Shown: positions 1-8,021 of the stretch, in pieces | Layout of the letters: the number at the start of each line of letters is the position of its first letter | Numbering within the stretch: position 1 is the stretch's first letter | NCBI RefSeq assembly: GCF_002879645.1 | Contig: NZ_PNRE01000100.1 | Coordinates: 111,288 to 175,287, forward strand | Direction of reading: 5' to 3' | Source of the DNA: Halomonas heilongjiangensis | Lineage (GTDB): Bacteria; Pseudomonadota; Gammaproteobacteria; Pseudomonadales; Halomonadaceae | DNA length: 64,000 bases | Translations under genes and position numbers: made by a program | Notes under the pieces: model-generated | What the model saw: the letters and a program-made list of their open reading frames with translations, nothing else | Database searches by the model: none | Told to the model about the DNA's origin: nothing

Positions 1-1
1 G

Positions 2-439
2 ATGGATCATGGCGGACACGGTGGCGATGCCGGTGGCACGATGGACCACGGCGGTCATGGCGGCGACGCTGACGGCATGATGAGCGACAACGGCCGCCCG
101 CCGGTGGACTTCCTGATCAATGGCCGCAGCTTTGCCATGGGCGAGGTGATGTTCGAGGGCCAGGTCGGCGAAGTGGAAGAGTGGGAAGTGTTCAACGACT
201 CCCACATGGATCACCCCTTCCATGTACACGGCACGCACTTCCAGGTGATCGCCAGCCGCGAGGCCGATGGCGAGTGGCGGGAGGCGCCCTGGCTGGCCTG
301 GAAGGACACCGTGAACCTGGCGCCGAACCAGCGCCTGCGCTTGCGGCTGGTCTTCCGTGAGCCCGGCGACTGGCTGTTCCACTGCCACATCATCGAGCAT
401 GAGGAACTGGGCATGATGGCGGCGATCCGTATTCGCTGA
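2..439 (+). CDS. Multicopper oxidase, C-terminal part (partial, 5' end outside window)
   Basis: This is the last 145 residues of a periplasmic multicopper oxidase; the reading frame is open to the window edge, so the true start lies upstream. It begins inside a His/Gly/Met-rich stretch with two MDHGGHGGD repeats, a likely copper-binding linker. A cupredoxin domain follows. It carries the type 1/type 3 copper ligands HPFHVHG and, near the end, HCHIIEHEELGMM with the axial Met. The spacing fits CopA/CueO-type oxidases that convert Cu(I) to Cu(II). It is distinct from the complete copA at 4910-6883, so the island encodes two such enzymes. The substrate is inferred from context. Confidence 0.9.
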   Translation: MDHGGHGGDAGGTMDHGGHGGDADGMMSDNGRPPVDFLINGRSFAMGEVMFEGQVGEVEEWEVFNDSHMDHPFHVHGTHFQVIASREADGEWREAPWLAWKDTVNLAPNQRLRLRLVFREPGDWLFHCHIIEHEELGMMAAIRIR

Positions 440-518
440 TCGTTTGGCTTCACTGACGCCCGGCGCCGCCCCGGCAGGCGGTGGTGCCGGCCCCCGAGAT
501 CACGATGAGAGTTCAGGC

Positions 519-1382
519 ATGACCAATTTCCGAGGGCGCCTCGCCCCCCTGTTGCTGGTGTCCGCGCTGCTGGCCGGCTGCTCCAGCGAGCCAGACGGCA
601 CCAGTCTGGAGCAGTTGCGCCAGCAGACCCATATCCACGGCCTGGCCTTCGATCGCGCCGACAGCGAGCGCATCCTGCTGGCCACCCACCATGGTTTCCA
701 TGTCGTCGGTGGCGATGGCCTGGCCCGTCAGGTCTCGAACGAGACCCACGATTTCATGGGCTTCACGCCCCATCCCCAGCACGCCGAGACGCTCTTCTCC
801 AGTGGCCATCCGGCGCGTGGCGGCAATCTCGGCGTGCTGGTCTCCAGTGACGGCGGCCGGAGCTGGGAACAGCGCTCGCCGGGTGTCGACGGGCCGGTGG
901 ACTTCCATCAGCTGACCATCAGCGAGGCCGACCCGGACGTGCTCTACGGGGCCTATGCCGGCCGGCTGCAGGTCAGCCGCGACGGTGGCCATGGCTGGCG
1001 GGTGCAGGCGGCCGTGCCGGACGGATTGATCGGGCTGGCGGCCTCCAGTCGCGACCCGGAGCATCTCTATGCCGCGACCCAGGCGGGGCTGCTGATGAGC
1101 CCGAATGGCGGCCAGCGCTGGCGCCAGCTGCATCCCGAGCGTCGCCCCGTCAGCCTGGTGGTGGCCGATGGCGAGGTGCTCTACGCCTTCATGCTCGGTG
1201 TCGGCCTGATCCGCGCCGATGAAGCCACCCGCCAGTGGGAAGTGGTCAACGGCGACTGGGGCGAGCGCTACCTGACCCACCTGGCGGTGGCTCCCGATGA
1301 TCCTGCCCGGCTCGTGGCGGCGGATGACCAGGGTCGGCTGCTGCTCAGCACCAACGGCGGGCAGGACTGGTCGCCGCTGTGA
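519..1382 (+). CDS. F510_1955-type BNR/sialidase-like lipoprotein
   Basis: A 287-residue protein starting at ATG 519, which precedes a clean lipoprotein signal peptide (LLLVSALLAGCSS, lipobox Cys about residue 21). An in-frame TTG at 444 would put 25 unlikely residues before that signal. The mature part contains several Asp-box-like SxDGGRSW / SPNGGQRW / STNGGQDW repeats, so a beta-propeller of the BNR/sialidase-like class is expected. Proteins of this type recur in copper and heavy-metal islands, but their function is not established. It lies 80 bases after the first oxidase gene and just before lgt, the enzyme that would lipidate it. The glycosidase label is only a family name. Confidence 0.75.
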   Translation: MTNFRGRLAPLLLVSALLAGCSSEPDGTSLEQLRQQTHIHGLAFDRADSERILLATHHGFHVVGGDGLARQVSNETHDFMGFTPHPQHAETLFSSGHPARGGNLGVLVSSDGGRSWEQRSPGVDGPVDFHQLTISEADPDVLYGAYAGRLQVSRDGGHGWRVQAAVPDGLIGLAASSRDPEHLYAATQAGLLMSPNGGQRWRQLHPERRPVSLVVADGEVLYAFMLGVGLIRADEATRQWEVVNGDWGERYLTHLAVAPDDPARLVAADDQGRLLLSTNGGQDWSPL

Positions 1383-1428
1383 GCGAGCGCCCCGCACCAC
1401 CCACGATTGACACTGAAAGGGACATCAT

Positions 1429-2250
1429 ATGATCCAGTATCCTCAGATCGACCCCGTGGCCATCGGCATCGGACCGTTGCAGGTCCACTGGTATGGCCTG
1501 ATGTATGTGGTCGGCTTCGTCGCCGCCTGGTGGCTGGGCCGGCGTCGCGCTCACCGCCTGGGCCTGAACCACGACGACATCGGCGACCTGCTCTTCTATG
1601 GCGCCCTGGGGGTCGTGGTCGGCGGGCGCCTGGGCTACGTCCTCTTCTATGGCATGGAGCAGTTCCTGGCCAATCCGCTGTGGCTGTTCAGCGTCTGGGA
1701 GGGGGGGATGAGCTTCCACGGGGGCCTGGCCGGCGTGCTGATCGCGGCGCTGCTGTTCGCCCGCAGGCACCGGCTCGCCTTCTTCCAGCTCACCGACTTC
1801 ATCGCTCCCCTGGTGCCGATCGGCCTGGGGGCGGGGCGCCTCGGCAATTTCATCAACCACGAGTTGCCGGGCCGTGTCAGCGAGCTGCCCTGGGCCATGC
1901 CGTTCCCGCACATGGGGCCGGAGCCGCGCCATCCCTCGGCGCTCTACGAGTTCGCCCTGGAGGGTGTGGTGCTGTTTGCCATGCTGTGGTGGCTTTCCCG
2001 CGAGCCCCGGCGGAGGGGGCTGATCTCGGGACTGTTCCTGTTGCTGTACGGCGTCTTCCGCTTCGCGGTGGAATTCGTGCGCCTGCCCGACGCCCATATC
2101 GGCTTCATCGCCTTCGACTGGGTGACCATGGGCATGCTGCTGACGCTGCCGATGCTCGCGGCGGGTACGGCACTGGTCGCCTGGTCGCGTCGACGGCCGG
2201 TGGACGAGGCGAAACGGCCGGAGCCGACCGGGTGTGCCACCCTTCGTTGA
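1429..2250 (+). CDS. lgt: Prolipoprotein diacylglyceryl transferase (island-borne copy)
   Basis: This 273-residue integral membrane protein transfers diacylglycerol from phosphatidylglycerol to the lipobox cysteine of prolipoproteins. Family signatures are visible: the N-terminal VHWYGLMYVVGF, the SFHGGLAGVL loop with the essential His, the Lgt signature GRLGNFINHELPGR, and HPSALYE. About seven hydrophobic segments are present and the length is normal for Lgt. The start at 1429 follows an AAAGGGA ribosome site. Its position inside a copper island, directly after a lipoprotein gene, suggests an accessory paralogue rather than the housekeeping lgt, which usually lies beside thyA. Whether another copy exists cannot be seen here. 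Confidence 0.93.
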   Translation: MIQYPQIDPVAIGIGPLQVHWYGLMYVVGFVAAWWLGRRRAHRLGLNHDDIGDLLFYGALGVVVGGRLGYVLFYGMEQFLANPLWLFSVWEGGMSFHGGLAGVLIAALLFARRHRLAFFQLTDFIAPLVPIGLGAGRLGNFINHELPGRVSELPWAMPFPHMGPEPRHPSALYEFALEGVVLFAMLWWLSREPRRRGLISGLFLLLYGVFRFAVEFVRLPDAHIGFIAFDWVTMGMLLTLPMLAAGTALVAWSRRRPVDEAKRPEPTGCATLR

Positions 2251-2286
2251 GCCTCGCTGTCACGGCAAGAAGGCGTATCGAGATGC

Positions 2287-2319
2287 TTTCAGCCCCGTTT
2301 CAGGGTCGTGGCTTATAAC
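2287..2319 (+). promoter_or_regulatory. Copper-type response-regulator box and -10 element
   Basis: Two TTTCAG half-sites repeat with an 11-bp period (2287-2292 and 2298-2303). A -10-like TATAAC at 2314-2319 starts ten bases after the second half-site. The same arrangement occurs at 4845-4876 before copA. Direct repeats on one face of the helix are the usual target of OmpR/PhoB-family regulators, so this is a likely operator for the regulator encoded at 2856. Confidence 0.6.
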
Positions 2320-2353
2320 GGAGGCTCCACTGACGACTACAAGAGGGATTCAC

Positions 2354-2851
2354 ATGCGTAAGATGCTGCTGGCGATGGCCGTTGGGGTGTTCTCCACCGC
2401 CGCCCTGGGTGCGGGGGAGCATGGTGGTGGTCACCAGGGTGACTCGGGCGATGTCCAGGTCGACCGCACCATCAGCTTCGAGGCCGGCGATATGTGGTTC
2501 ACCCCCGGCCAGCTGGACATCAAGCCGGGCGAGACGGTGAAATTCGAGATCACCAACACCGGCAATCTCGAGCACGAGTTCGTGATCGGTGATGCCCAGG
2601 CCCAGGAGGAGCACCGCGAGATGATGCAGGCGATGGGGTCGGGCGGCCACGGCGGCCATGCTGGTCACGGTGGCCACGACATGGCGGAAGGCGCGCACGG
2701 TGGCCAGATGCCTTCGGTGACCATCGCACCGGGCGAAACCGCTACCCTGGTGTGGACCGCCTCCCAGGACGTCACCGCCCTGGAATTCGCCTGCAATCTT
2801 CCCGGCCACTACGAATCCGGCATGGCGGGAGACATCCACATCCGGGGTTGA
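2354..2851 (+). CDS. Cupredoxin-like copper-binding periplasmic protein
   Basis: A 165-residue protein with an N-terminal signal peptide (MRKMLLAMAVGVFSTAALGA). The start at 2354 is supported by GAGGG seven bases upstream and by the signal peptide. The mature protein is a plastocyanin/azurin-type cupredoxin: an early His in LEHEFVIGD and the C-terminal C-N-L-P-G-H-Y-E-S-G-M loop give the Cys, His and Met ligands of a type 1 copper site. A His/Gly/Met-rich insert (GGHGGHAGHGGHDM) probably adds copper-binding capacity. It probably shuttles or buffers copper in the periplasm. It is followed after four bases by the response-regulator gene, so the two are likely co-transcribed. Confidence 0.85.
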   Translation: MRKMLLAMAVGVFSTAALGAGEHGGGHQGDSGDVQVDRTISFEAGDMWFTPGQLDIKPGETVKFEITNTGNLEHEFVIGDAQAQEEHREMMQAMGSGGHGGHAGHGGHDMAEGAHGGQMPSVTIAPGETATLVWTASQDVTALEFACNLPGHYESGMAGDIHIRG

Positions 2852-2855
2852 ACGC

Positions 2856-3521
2856 ATGAAGCTGTTGCTTCTCGAAGACGATGATCTGCTGGCCGAAAGC
2901 CTGGCGGAAACCTTGGGAGACGACGGCTATAGCGTCGATTCGGCCACAAGCATTCGCGTGGCCGAATCGTTGATGGCCACCGAGGAGTATGCCCTGGCCA
3001 TTGTCGACCTCGGCCTGCCCGATGGCTCGGGTCTCGACCTGTTGCAACGCTGGCGTGAGCAGGGGCATCGCTTGCCCATCCTGGTCCTCACGGCCCGCGA
3101 CACCTGGGAAGACAAGGTCATCGGCCTGCGCCGCGGTGCCGACGACTATCTGACCAAGCCCTTTCACGAGGCCGAATTACTCGCCAGGCTGCATGCCCTG
3201 CTCAGGCGGCGGTCGGGCGGCCTGACGCAGATACTGACCGTCAATGGGCTCCAGCTCGACGAGCATACGCAGCGGGTCAGCACGGATGGCGCTACCTGGC
3301 AGGTCCTGACGGCCACCGAGTTTCGGCTGCTCCGCTACCTGATGCACCACCCCGATCGCGTGCTCTCCAAGTCGCAACTGCTCGACCAGCTCTACGCCCT
3401 GGATCAGGACGCCGCGGCGCCTAATCTGGTGGAGGTCTATATCGGCCGATTGCGCCGTCGACTCGGCAAGGAGGTCATTCAGACACGCCGCGGCCAGGGG
3501 TACCTGCTTGCGTCACGTTGA
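2856..3521 (+). CDS. OmpR/PhoB-family response regulator
   Basis: A 221-residue two-domain regulator. The receiver domain has the acidic pair (LLEDDD), the phospho-acceptor Asp in IVDLGLPDGSG, the Thr in LTARD and the Lys in TKPF. The C-terminal winged helix includes LTATEFRLLRYLMHHPDRVLS and ends with RRGQGYLL. It belongs to the QseB/PhoP/CopR branch. It overlaps the kinase gene by 14 bases, the usual arrangement for a cognate pair. Its position between a cupredoxin and copA makes copper the likely signal. The TTTCAG direct repeats at 2287 and 4845 are its probable targets; this is inference. Confidence 0.92.
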   Translation: MKLLLLEDDDLLAESLAETLGDDGYSVDSATSIRVAESLMATEEYALAIVDLGLPDGSGLDLLQRWREQGHRLPILVLTARDTWEDKVIGLRRGADDYLTKPFHEAELLARLHALLRRRSGGLTQILTVNGLQLDEHTQRVSTDGATWQVLTATEFRLLRYLMHHPDRVLSKSQLLDQLYALDQDAAAPNLVEVYIGRLRRRLGKEVIQTRRGQGYLLASR

Positions 3522-4836
3522 CCGGCGCAGCCTGCGCTTTCGCCTGCTCACCTGGCTGGGCGGCGTGGCCGTGATCGTGGTCGGCGTCACCTGGCTCTTG
3601 CACGGCATCCTGCTGCACGATCTCGCCCGCGGCTTTCTCGGTGAACGTCTGCGCCAGGAGGCCGAGCACACGCTGCAGCAGTTTCGCCAGGAGCAGGACT
3701 CGCTCCCCGCCTGGCTCGAGTCGGCTGGCGGGGGCTACCAGGTCTTCCATCACCTCTATGCGCTGCGGCTGGATGGCGAGATCACCACCTCCCACCCTCG
3801 CTGGCTGGCGCCGCTGGAACCCCACCTGAAAGGAGACGACGACACCCTCGTCGATATCCATTGGCAGGGTCGGCAACTGCTGGCCTATCGCAAGGTGTTC
3901 ACTCTCGATGGCCACTCAGGGGTGCTGCTCATCGGCGAAGATTTCGCCCAGGTGGCGGCGGGGCTGACCACGCTGCACTGGTGGGTGGGGGGAATCGCCG
4001 GCGTGCTGCTGATGCTGCTGGTCGCGCTCAATCTGATCGCCGTCAACCGGGGGTTGCGGCCGTTGTCCCGGCTTCAGCGACAGCTCGACGAGCTGCAGTC
4101 GGGAGAGCGGGAGCGACTGCGCCTCGACACTCCCTCCGAACTCGACAACCTGGTGGCGCAGCTCAACCGTTTCATGGACGACCAGGACCGGCGGTTGCAA
4201 CGCTCCCGAGAATCCGTCGCCAACCTGTCGCATGCCCTGAAGACGCCGCTGGCCGCCGTCACCCAGGTGCTGAGAGGCTCCCGTCCCATCGATGACGGGC
4301 GTCGCGCGAAAATGCTGCTCCGCCTGGAAGACATGCATGCCCAGCTCGAGTCCGAGCTGCGTCGCTCTCGCATTGCGGGGCCCTATACCGGCCAGCGGAC
4401 CCTTATCCGGCGCGAGGTCGAGAGATTGATCGACATGTTCGGGGCCCTGCATCCCGACAAGCGCTTTCGCCTCGCGGCAATACCGGCGGCAGAGGCCAGC
4501 GTGAGCGTGGAGCGCCAGGATTTCACCGAGATGCTGGGCATCGTTCTCGACAATGCCGGCAAGTGGGCCGATCGCGAGGTGGTCTGCCGTCTGGAACTGG
4601 CGGAATCGTTGACGCTCACCGTCGAGGATGATGGCCCCGGCGTCTCCGCGGAAGACATCGCCCTGCTGGGCAGGCGCGGCCTTCGCCTCGACGAAGGCAG
4701 GCCCGGCCACGGGCTGGGGCTCTCCATCCTGCGGCAACTGGTCGAGCAGTACGGTGGCGTGCTGAAGTTCGAGGTCGGTGGGCGAGGCGGCCTGCGGGTG
4801 GTGATCACCCTTGCGCATGGCGATCCGGGGCCCTGA
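3508..4836 (+). CDS. Sensor histidine kinase, PhoQ/CusS-like
   Basis: A 442-residue membrane kinase with TM1 at about residues 13-33, a periplasmic sensor region of about 120 residues, TM2 at about 155-175, then HAMP. HisKA has the H-box NLSHALKTPLAAV. The ATPase domain has an N-box (IVLDNAGKWA), G1 (EDDGPGVS) and G2 (GHGLGLSI). The reading frame has no ATG near the N-terminus; the TTG at 3508 overlaps the regulator gene by 14 bases and gives a normal TM1, so it is the preferred start. It should autophosphorylate in response to periplasmic metal and phosphorylate the regulator encoded upstream. Copper specificity is inferred from neighbours only. Confidence 0.88.
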   Translation: MRHVDRRSLRFRLLTWLGGVAVIVVGVTWLLHGILLHDLARGFLGERLRQEAEHTLQQFRQEQDSLPAWLESAGGGYQVFHHLYALRLDGEITTSHPRWLAPLEPHLKGDDDTLVDIHWQGRQLLAYRKVFTLDGHSGVLLIGEDFAQVAAGLTTLHWWVGGIAGVLLMLLVALNLIAVNRGLRPLSRLQRQLDELQSGERERLRLDTPSELDNLVAQLNRFMDDQDRRLQRSRESVANLSHALKTPLAAVTQVLRGSRPIDDGRRAKMLLRLEDMHAQLESELRRSRIAGPYTGQRTLIRREVERLIDMFGALHPDKRFRLAAIPAAEASVSVERQDFTEMLGIVLDNAGKWADREVVCRLELAESLTLTVEDDGPGVSAEDIALLGRRGLRLDEGRPGHGLGLSILRQLVEQYGGVLKFEVGGRGGLRVVITLAHGDPGP

Positions 4837-4843
4837 CCGTGCC

Positions 4844-4876
4844 GTTCAGCCTTGTTTCAGCTTGTTGGGCCACTAT
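4844..4876 (+). promoter_or_regulatory. Copper-type response-regulator box and -10 element before copA
   Basis: TTCAGCC is followed, at an 11-bp period, by TTTCAG (4855-4860). A -10-like CACTAT begins at 4871, ten bases after the second half-site, exactly as at 2287-2319. The copA start codon follows at 4910. Two spaced copies in one island support a shared operator for the local OmpR-type regulator. Confidence 0.6.
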
Positions 4877-4909
4877 CGACTCCTGTTTCATCCCCGACAG
4901 GAGACACGC

Positions 4910-6883
4910 ATGGCAAGCTCGAAAGCGGCGGCTTTCCCTCTCTCGCGCCGTCAGCTCCTCATGGGCGGTGCCGCCCTTGGGCTGAGCACGGCCTCCCTGG
5001 GTCTGCGGCCGGCCTGGGCCAATCCCTGGGGCCAGGCCAATCCCTACCCCAAGGGGGTGGAAACCGGCCCCGAGGTCTCGCTGGCCATCCGCCGGGAGTC
5101 ACTGCCCATCGATGGCCGGGCCGCCCGCCCGATCAGCATCAATGGCACCAGCCCCGGCCCCTTGATCCGGCTCAAGGAGGGGCAGGATGCCGTCCTGAGG
5201 GTCACCAACCTGCTCGAGGAGCCGACGTCCATTCACTGGCATGGCTTGATCCTGCCGGCGGAACAGGATGGCGTGCCGGGGGTCAGCTTCGCCGGCATCG
5301 CACCGGGGGAAACCTTCACCTACCGGTTTCCGGTCCGCCAGAGTGGCACCTACTGGTATCACAGCCACTCGGGGATGCAGGAGCAGCTCGGCCATGCCGG
5401 GCCGCTGATCATCGATGCCGCCGAGCGTGAGCCCTTCCGTTACGACCGCGAGCACGTGCTGCTGCTCACCGACTGGACCTTCGAGGACCCGGCCAGTGTC
5501 TTCCGTAACTTGAAGACCGCCGAGGGGTATTACAACTTCCAGGAGCGCACCATCGCCGACTTCCTGGCCGACGCACGCGCCGACGGCTTCGCCGACACGG
5601 CCAGGATGCGCGCCATGTGGGCCCAGATGCGCATGAGCTCACGGGATATCGCCGACGTCACCGGCAGCACCTATACCTACCTGCTCAACGGGCATGCCCC
5701 GGGAGAGAACTGGACGGCGCTGTTCCAGCCCGGCGAGCGGGTTCGCCTGCGTGTGATCAATGGCTCGGCGATGAGCTACTTCGACGTGCGCATCCCCGGG
5801 TTGAAGATGACCGTGGTGGCCGCCGACGGCCAGCCGGTACAGCCCGTACCCGTCGACGAGTTCCGCATCGGGGTCGCCGAGACCTATGACGTGCTCGTCA
5901 CGCCCGAAGCCGATACCGCCTATACCCTGTTCGCCGAGGCCATGGACCGCAGCGGCTATGCCAGCGGCACCCTGGCGCCCCGCGAGGGGATGACGGCGGC
6001 CATTCCGGAGCGTAGACGGATTGCCGACCGCGGCATGGAGGCGATGGGCGCGCATGGCGGCATGGACCACTCCAGCATGCCGGGTATGGATCACTCCAAT
6101 ATGCCGGACATGGATCACTCCAATATGTCGGACATGGACCACTCCAGCATGCCGGGTATGGATCACTCCAATATGTCGGACATGGATCATTCCAATATGG
6201 CGGGCATGGACCACTCCAGCATGGCGGACATGGATCATTCCAGCATGGCGGGCATGGATCATTCCAATATGGCGGGCATGGACCACTCCAGCATGGCGGG
6301 CATGGATCACGCCAGCATGGCGGACATGGACCACTCCAATATGGCGGGCATGGACCACGGCGAAGCCCCGCCTTCTGGAGAAGGCGAGGGCGCCATGCTT
6401 CCCGCCGGTGTCGCTCAGCCCGGCTCCCAATACGACCAGGCCGGTATCGGCATCGATCCTGACGAGCGCCGCGTGCTGGTATATCGCGACCTCAAGGCGT
6501 TCACGCCGTGGCCCGACCGCCGTGAACCGGGCCGTGAGCTGGAGTTGCATCTGACCGGCAACATGGAGCGCTACATGTGGTCCTTCGACGGCAAGAAGTT
6601 CAGCGAGGTCACCGGTCCCATCCACTTCCGCAAGGACGAGCGCCTGCGCCTGATCCTGATCAACGACACCATGATGGAGCACCCCATTCACCTGCACGGC
6701 ATGTGGATGGAACTGGAGAACGGCGCCGGTGAGCTGATCCCCCGCAAGCACACCTTGAACATCAAGCCGGGGGAGCGGGTCTCGGCCCTGATCACCGCCG
6801 ATGCCGAAGGCAGCTGGGCGTTCCACTGCCATCTCCTCTATCACATGGATGCCGGCATGTTCCGGGTCGTCAAGGTCTCGTAA
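4910..6883 (+). CDS. copA: Copper-resistance multicopper oxidase with Met/His repeat insert
   Basis: A 657-residue CopA/PcoA-type oxidase. The ATG at 4910 begins a twin-arginine signal (SRRQLLMGGAA), so the enzyme is exported folded with copper. Domain 1 has IHWHG and YWYHSHSG; domain 3 has HPIHLHGMWM and HCHLLYHMDAGMF, giving the type 1, 2 and 3 copper ligands. Residues about 385-480 are twelve tandem octapeptides MDH(S/A)(S/N)M(P/S/A)(G/D), a methionine- and histidine-rich Cu(I)-binding segment larger than is common. It is predicted to oxidise Cu(I) in the periplasm and sequester copper. Nine bases separate it from copB, with AAGGAG between them, so they form one operon. Confidence 0.95.
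   Translation: MASSKAAAFPLSRRQLLMGGAALGLSTASLGLRPAWANPWGQANPYPKGVETGPEVSLAIRRESLPIDGRAARPISINGTSPGPLIRLKEGQDAVLRVTNLLEEPTSIHWHGLILPAEQDGVPGVSFAGIAPGETFTYRFPVRQSGTYWYHSHSGMQEQLGHAGPLIIDAAEREPFRYDREHVLLLTDWTFEDPASVFRNLKTAEGYYNFQERTIADFLADARADGFADTARMRAMWAQMRMSSRDIADVTGSTYTYLLNGHAPGENWTALFQPGERVRLRVINGSAMSYFDVRIPGLKMTVVAADGQPVQPVPVDEFRIGVAETYDVLVTPEADTAYTLFAEAMDRSGYASGTLAPREGMTAAIPERRRIADRGMEAMGAHGGMDHSSMPGMDHSNMPDMDHSNMSDMDHSSMPGMDHSNMSDMDHSNMAGMDHSSMADMDHSSMAGMDHSNMAGMDHSSMAGMDHASMADMDHSNMAGMDHGEAPPSGEGEGAMLPAGVAQPGSQYDQAGIGIDPDERRVLVYRDLKAFTPWPDRREPGRELELHLTGNMERYMWSFDGKKFSEVTGPIHFRKDERLRLILINDTMMEHPIHLHGMWMELENGAGELIPRKHTLNIKPGERVSALITADAEGSWAFHCHLLYHMDAGMFRVVKVS
6062..6349 (+). repeat. Twelve tandem 24-bp repeats inside copA
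   Basis: Twelve in-frame copies of a 24-bp unit encode MDH-x-x-M-x-x octapeptides, and a partial thirteenth (MDHG) begins at 6350. Copies differ mostly by synonymous or conservative changes (Ser/Asn at position 5, PG/PD/SD/AG/AD at positions 7-8). This indicates expansion by slippage or recombination under selection for the metal ligands. Confidence 0.97.
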
Positions 6884-6892
6884 GGAGTTCGC

Positions 6893-7663
6893 ATGAAAAC
6901 CAGCACTGCATTGCCCGTTGCCTGCGCCGCCCTTGCCATGCTGACGGTGACCGGGGCTCACGCCGAGGATGGCTACGACGCCCCGGCCGACTGGCCCTCG
7001 CCGATGATGGAACACAACACGGGCGCGGTGCTCTTCGACCGCCTCGAGTATGTCGTTCCCGACAAGGGCGACGAGGCGCTGGTCTGGGATTTCGAGGCCT
7101 GGTACGGCGGCGACATCAACCGCGTGTACCTCAAGAGCGAAGGCGAGAACGTCCAGGGCGACGGTGAAAGCGCCGAGTTCGAAGCCCTCGACCTGCGTTA
7201 CAGCCGCCTGATCGCGGATTTCTGGGAACTCCAGGGCGGTATCGGTTACCAGGGCAACGTCGGCTCGAACGACCATCCCGAGCGCTTCTACGGCGTGATC
7301 GGCCTGCAGGGGACGGCGCCCTACCGCATCGAGACCAGCCTCGACCTCAAGGTCAGCGAGGATGGCGACGCCTGGGCGCAGCTCGAGGCCGAGCACGACG
7401 TGCGCCTGACCCAGCGCTGGTACCTGCAACCCCGCGCGGAGGTGGTCGCGGCAGGTAGCGAAGTCCCAGAGTTCGGTGTCGGCGAGGGACTCAACTCGGT
7501 CAACGCCAGCCTGCGGTTGCGTTACGAGATCACCCGCAGGTTCGCCCCCTATGTCGGCGGCTACTGGGAAAAGCGCTATGGCGACACCGCCGACCTGGCC
7601 CGGGCGCGAGGCGGCCATGTGGAAGATACGGGCATCGTGGCTGGCATCCGTGTGCTGTTATGA
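6893..7663 (+). CDS. copB: Copper-resistance outer-membrane protein B
   Basis: A 256-residue protein with a signal peptide ending near AHA-ED (residue 24). It matches the CopB/PcoB beta-barrel family: MMEHNTGAVLFDRLEY, then WDFEAWYGGDINRVYLKSEG, DLRYSRLIADFWELQGGIGY and a C-terminal RFAPYVGGYWEKRYGDTADLAR. The N-terminal Met-rich extension seen in many CopB proteins is absent, so this is the short form and the metal-binding repeats sit in CopA instead. It acts at the outer membrane with CopA, and its exact transport or sequestration role is unsettled. It is the last gene of the copA operon. Confidence 0.93.
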   Translation: MKTSTALPVACAALAMLTVTGAHAEDGYDAPADWPSPMMEHNTGAVLFDRLEYVVPDKGDEALVWDFEAWYGGDINRVYLKSEGENVQGDGESAEFEALDLRYSRLIADFWELQGGIGYQGNVGSNDHPERFYGVIGLQGTAPYRIETSLDLKVSEDGDAWAQLEAEHDVRLTQRWYLQPRAEVVAAGSEVPEFGVGEGLNSVNASLRLRYEITRRFAPYVGGYWEKRYGDTADLARARGGHVEDTGIVAGIRVLL

Positions 7664-8021
7664 CGTGAGACGCCGTGCGCTTCTGCCCCCGGGCGGCGCC
7701 GTGACCTGGGCCTGACCGGAACACGCCGGCGCTTGATCTGCATCAACGCGGTCGGCGTCGTCCATTGCCATACTGGATGTGTCGGCATGCCATTGTCGCG
7801 TATCGTCGGACCCCCTTGGCATGAAAGGCACATCTTATTGCCTCTCGAGATGGACGGCGCACCGTTCCCCATCAGTCGCTTACCACATACCGTCACATCC
7901 GTTTATCTCGCCACGGCACGGCTGCGTATCTGAGCGCGTCCCTCCTCGACGATACCCAGACACGAGCCGTCCATCGAGTTCGGCCCTTGAGATGGCCGCA
8001 CTCCACCATGCGAGGTGAACC
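7664..8021 (+). other. Intergenic stretch between copB and the DUF2933 gene
   Basis: These 358 bases hold no convincing gene. The longest frames (for example an ATG at 7787 giving 48 residues) lack a ribosome site and protein-like character. The notable content is an FNR-type box at 7733-7746 with a well-placed -10. The last bases carry GAGGTGA, the ribosome site of the next gene. Some of this DNA may be the remains of a lost island gene. Confidence 0.5.
7733..7774 (+). promoter_or_regulatory. FNR/Anr box with class II-spaced -10
   Basis: TTGATCTGCATCAA at 7733-7746 matches the FNR/Anr consensus TTGAT-N4-ATCAA at all ten defined positions. A CATACT hexamer at 7769-7774 sits where the -10 of a class II FNR promoter should be (box centre 7739.5, predicted start near 7781). 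The first credible downstream gene is at 8022, which implies a leader of about 240 bases. Confidence 0.55.

Noticed and set aside
6062..6349. Regular 24-bp repeat as a CRISPR array
   Set aside because: The repeats are adjacent, in frame and without unique spacers; they encode a copper-binding segment of CopA.
5639..7618. 659-residue frame on the minus strand with HARHAGVVHVRH-type repeats
   Set aside because: It is the antisense shadow of copA and copB. Its repeats are the reverse translation of the MDHxxM repeats, and it has no start context or family similarity.
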